Of a stretch of DNA of 7,685 nucleotides, positions 7,038-7,685 are shown piece after piece. How positions within the stretch are numbered: position 1 is the first letter of the stretch; each line of letters starts with the position of its first letter. The notes under the pieces are model-generated. The model saw only the letters and a list, made by a program, of their open reading frames with translations, did not search any database and was not told the DNA's origin. The stretch spans positions 1 to 7,685 of the forward strand of contig DHNJ01000028.1 in the NCBI GenBank assembly GCA_002409445.1. The letters run 5' to 3'. Origin of the DNA: Armatimonadetes bacterium UBA5419 (GTDB taxonomy: Bacteria; Armatimonadota; UBA10988). The position numbers were made by a program, and so were the translations under genes.

Positions 7038-7412
7038 TTATGCATCGACCGCTGCCAGCAGCATCAGGCAGGTGCAGACAATGCTGAGCAGCCAGACCCC
7101 GAGCGCCACGCCCAGCACATGGGGCCAGCGCGGCAGGCCCGGCCGCCAGCGCTGCAGCAGGCAATGCGCGGGCGTGATCAGCAAGGCCTGCAAAAAGCTT
7201 GCCGAGATGAGAATGGGCCAGAGGCTGTCGCCATGGATGGCCTTGAGCAGCGCGCCATCGCCGGCCCAGACAAAGAGCTGCTCGGCGGGCGCATAACTGG
7301 CAAAGCCGGGTAGGCCCAGCGAGACAAAGCTCAGCACCAGGCCGCCCAGGCTCCAGAGCAGGGGCGTACGCTGGGCCTGGATCCATCGCCAAAGTCGCTG
7401 CAGAACGTGCAT
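7038..7412 (-). CDS. Predicted small membrane protein of unknown function
   Basis: I do not recognise this family. From ATG 7410-7412 the product has 124 residues and begins MHVLQRLWRWIQAQRTPLLW. Three hydrophobic segments are visible at about residues 18-36, 64-83 and 97-121, with basic residues (R7, R9, R15) before the first and an Arg/Trp-rich loop (QRWRPGLPRWP, about 87-97) between the second and third. This suggests an inner-membrane protein. The frame stays open to an ATG at 7628, but the 72 extra residues are polar, low in hydrophobic segments and run through the apparent promoter region, so the internal start is preferred. The gene precedes murI in the same direction, with 67 bases between its stop and the chosen murI start, and could be cotranscribed with it. 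Composition matches murI and not the nuo genes. Confidence 0.7.
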   Translation of the reverse strand: MHVLQRLWRWIQAQRTPLLWSLGGLVLSFVSLGLPGFASYAPAEQLFVWAGDGALLKAIHGDSLWPILISASFLQALLITPAHCLLQRWRPGLPRWPHVLGVALGVWLLSIVCTCLMLLAAVDA

Positions 7413-7554
7413 GGCGGTATTGTGCCTTTGAACGCTGGCAACCAGTGGGGCAGCGCACGCTGCACCGTCGCCCCGGCGTCGTTTGACCGCATCGATGCCC
7501 CAGGTTTTTGGCAAAGATTTCCCCTTATGCCCAGCACAGCCTTGGGCGGCGGTG

Positions 7555-7560
7555 TATAAA
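7555..7560 (+). promoter_or_regulatory. Possible -10 element for the YebC-like gene
   Basis: TATAAA on the plus strand is the best -10-like hexamer in the divergent region and would give a leader of roughly 75-80 bases before the ATG at 7645. No convincing -35 hexamer lies 16-18 bases upstream, so this is only a candidate. Confidence 0.25.
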
Positions 7561-7598
7561 TTTGCCCTGTCAATCTGGGCTTTGCCCGGCATTGTTGC

Positions 7599-7616
7599 CA
7601 GCAGCGACCGCTGCTG
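7599..7616 (+). repeat. Short inverted repeat in the leader of the YebC-like gene
   Basis: CAGCAGC and GCTGCTG form a perfect 7-bp stem around a four-base GACC loop, about 15 bases before the Shine-Dalgarno sequence. It has no following U-run, so it does not look like a terminator. It could be a leader hairpin or an operator, or chance in GC-rich DNA. Confidence 0.35.
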
Positions 7617-7630
7617 CCCAACCAACAACT

Positions 7631-7636
7631 AGGAAA
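7631..7636 (+). promoter_or_regulatory. Ribosome binding site of the YebC-like gene
   Basis: AGGAAA on the plus strand lies eight bases before the ATG at 7645-7647. It supports that ATG as a true start although only 13 codons of the gene are visible. Confidence 0.5.
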
Positions 7637-7644
7637 ACGCAGCC

Positions 7645-7685
7645 ATGGGCGCGCAATGGAAAGCAAAGGGCAAGGCGCTGGTCGC
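7645..7685 (+). CDS. YebC/PmpR-family DNA-binding regulator, first 13 codons only
   Basis: The gene starts at ATG 7645-7647 and runs off the window. Its 13 visible residues read MGAQWKAKGKALV. The MGAQWK(x)K start is one I associate with a proteobacterial clade of the YebC/PmpR family, widespread DNA-binding proteins of about 240 residues that act in transcription and, in recent work on some members, in translation. Everything past residue 13 is outside the window, so the assignment rests on a short N-terminal match, the credible ribosome binding site (AGGAAA eight bases upstream) and the divergent position relative to its neighbour. Codon use (AAA, CAA, GCA) fits the betaproteobacterial side of the window. 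Confidence 0.6.
   Translation, partial: MGAQWKAKGKALV

Larger units (their letters stand above)
7413..7644. other. Divergent intergenic region
   Basis: These 232 bases separate the minus-strand membrane-protein gene from the plus-strand YebC-like gene and presumably hold promoters for both. They include the most A/T-rich bases of the window (the T-run near 7505 and TATAAATTT at 7555-7563). Open frames crossing the region lack recognisable protein features. On the minus strand TTGACA occurs at 7569-7574, but no -10 element follows at normal spacing, so no sigma-70 promoter is assigned to the membrane-protein gene. Confidence 0.5.

Noticed and set aside
6971..7045. Upstream ATG extension of murI by 25 residues
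   Set aside because: The extra residues do not resemble glutamate racemases, which start close to the IGVFDSGIGG motif, and the upstream ATG has no better ribosome site.
7569..7574. Minus-strand TTGACA as the -35 of a promoter for the membrane-protein gene
   Set aside because: The nearest A/T-rich hexamer (TATACA) follows after only nine bases, and the sequence at normal 16-18 base spacing is GC-rich.
7413..7628. N-terminal extension of the membrane protein to the ATG at 7628
   Set aside because: The 72 added residues are polar and run through the likely promoter region, whereas the internal ATG at 7412 directly precedes the hydrophobic core.

Overview
The window is two unrelated genomic segments joined at about 6179-6198. 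The larger part (1 to about 6190) is very GC-rich, high-GC3 actinobacterial DNA that looks like Streptomyces. The rest (about 6190-7685) is moderately GC-rich DNA with TAT, CAT, AGC, AAA and GCA codons and short A/T runs, and it looks like a betaproteobacterium of the Comamonadaceae (Comamonas or a relative). Both attributions come from recognising the protein sequences and from composition; no search was run.

Actinobacterial part: a tightly packed minus-strand run of genes for respiratory complex I (proton-pumping NADH:quinone oxidoreductase). In transcription order these are the 3' end of nuoG, then complete nuoH, nuoI, nuoJ, nuoK and nuoL, then the 5' end of nuoM, which leaves the window at base 1. 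Four junctions in a row overlap by 4 or 8 bases. The genes starting there use GTG preceded by a GGAGG-type ribosome binding site six bases upstream, which fixes the true starts of nuoH, nuoI, nuoJ and nuoK. Together the products supply part of the peripheral arm (NuoG C-terminus, and NuoI with its two 4Fe-4S clusters), the quinone-site subunit NuoH, and the membrane proton-pumping subunits NuoJ, NuoK, NuoL and NuoM.

Betaproteobacterial part: murI (glutamate racemase, minus strand), nearly complete but without its last few codons; a small minus-strand gene for a predicted three-helix membrane protein of unknown function; a 232-base divergent intergenic region; and, on the plus strand, the first 13 codons of a gene I recognise as a YebC/PmpR-family regulator (MGAQWK start).

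The join falls inside a sequence both parent genes plausibly share (the peptide GELAAL, near the MurI C-terminus and inside NuoG). It keeps the reading frame, so an uninterrupted ORF runs from murI into nuoG. The most economical reading is a chimeric join (assembly, library or amplification artefact, or contamination), not a natural MurI-NuoG enzyme: both genes are truncated exactly there, and both composition and gene neighbourhood change at the same point. I found no tRNA or rRNA gene, CRISPR array, insertion sequence or convincing new system. The many long plus-strand ORFs over the nuo genes are antisense shadows of high-GC coding DNA.
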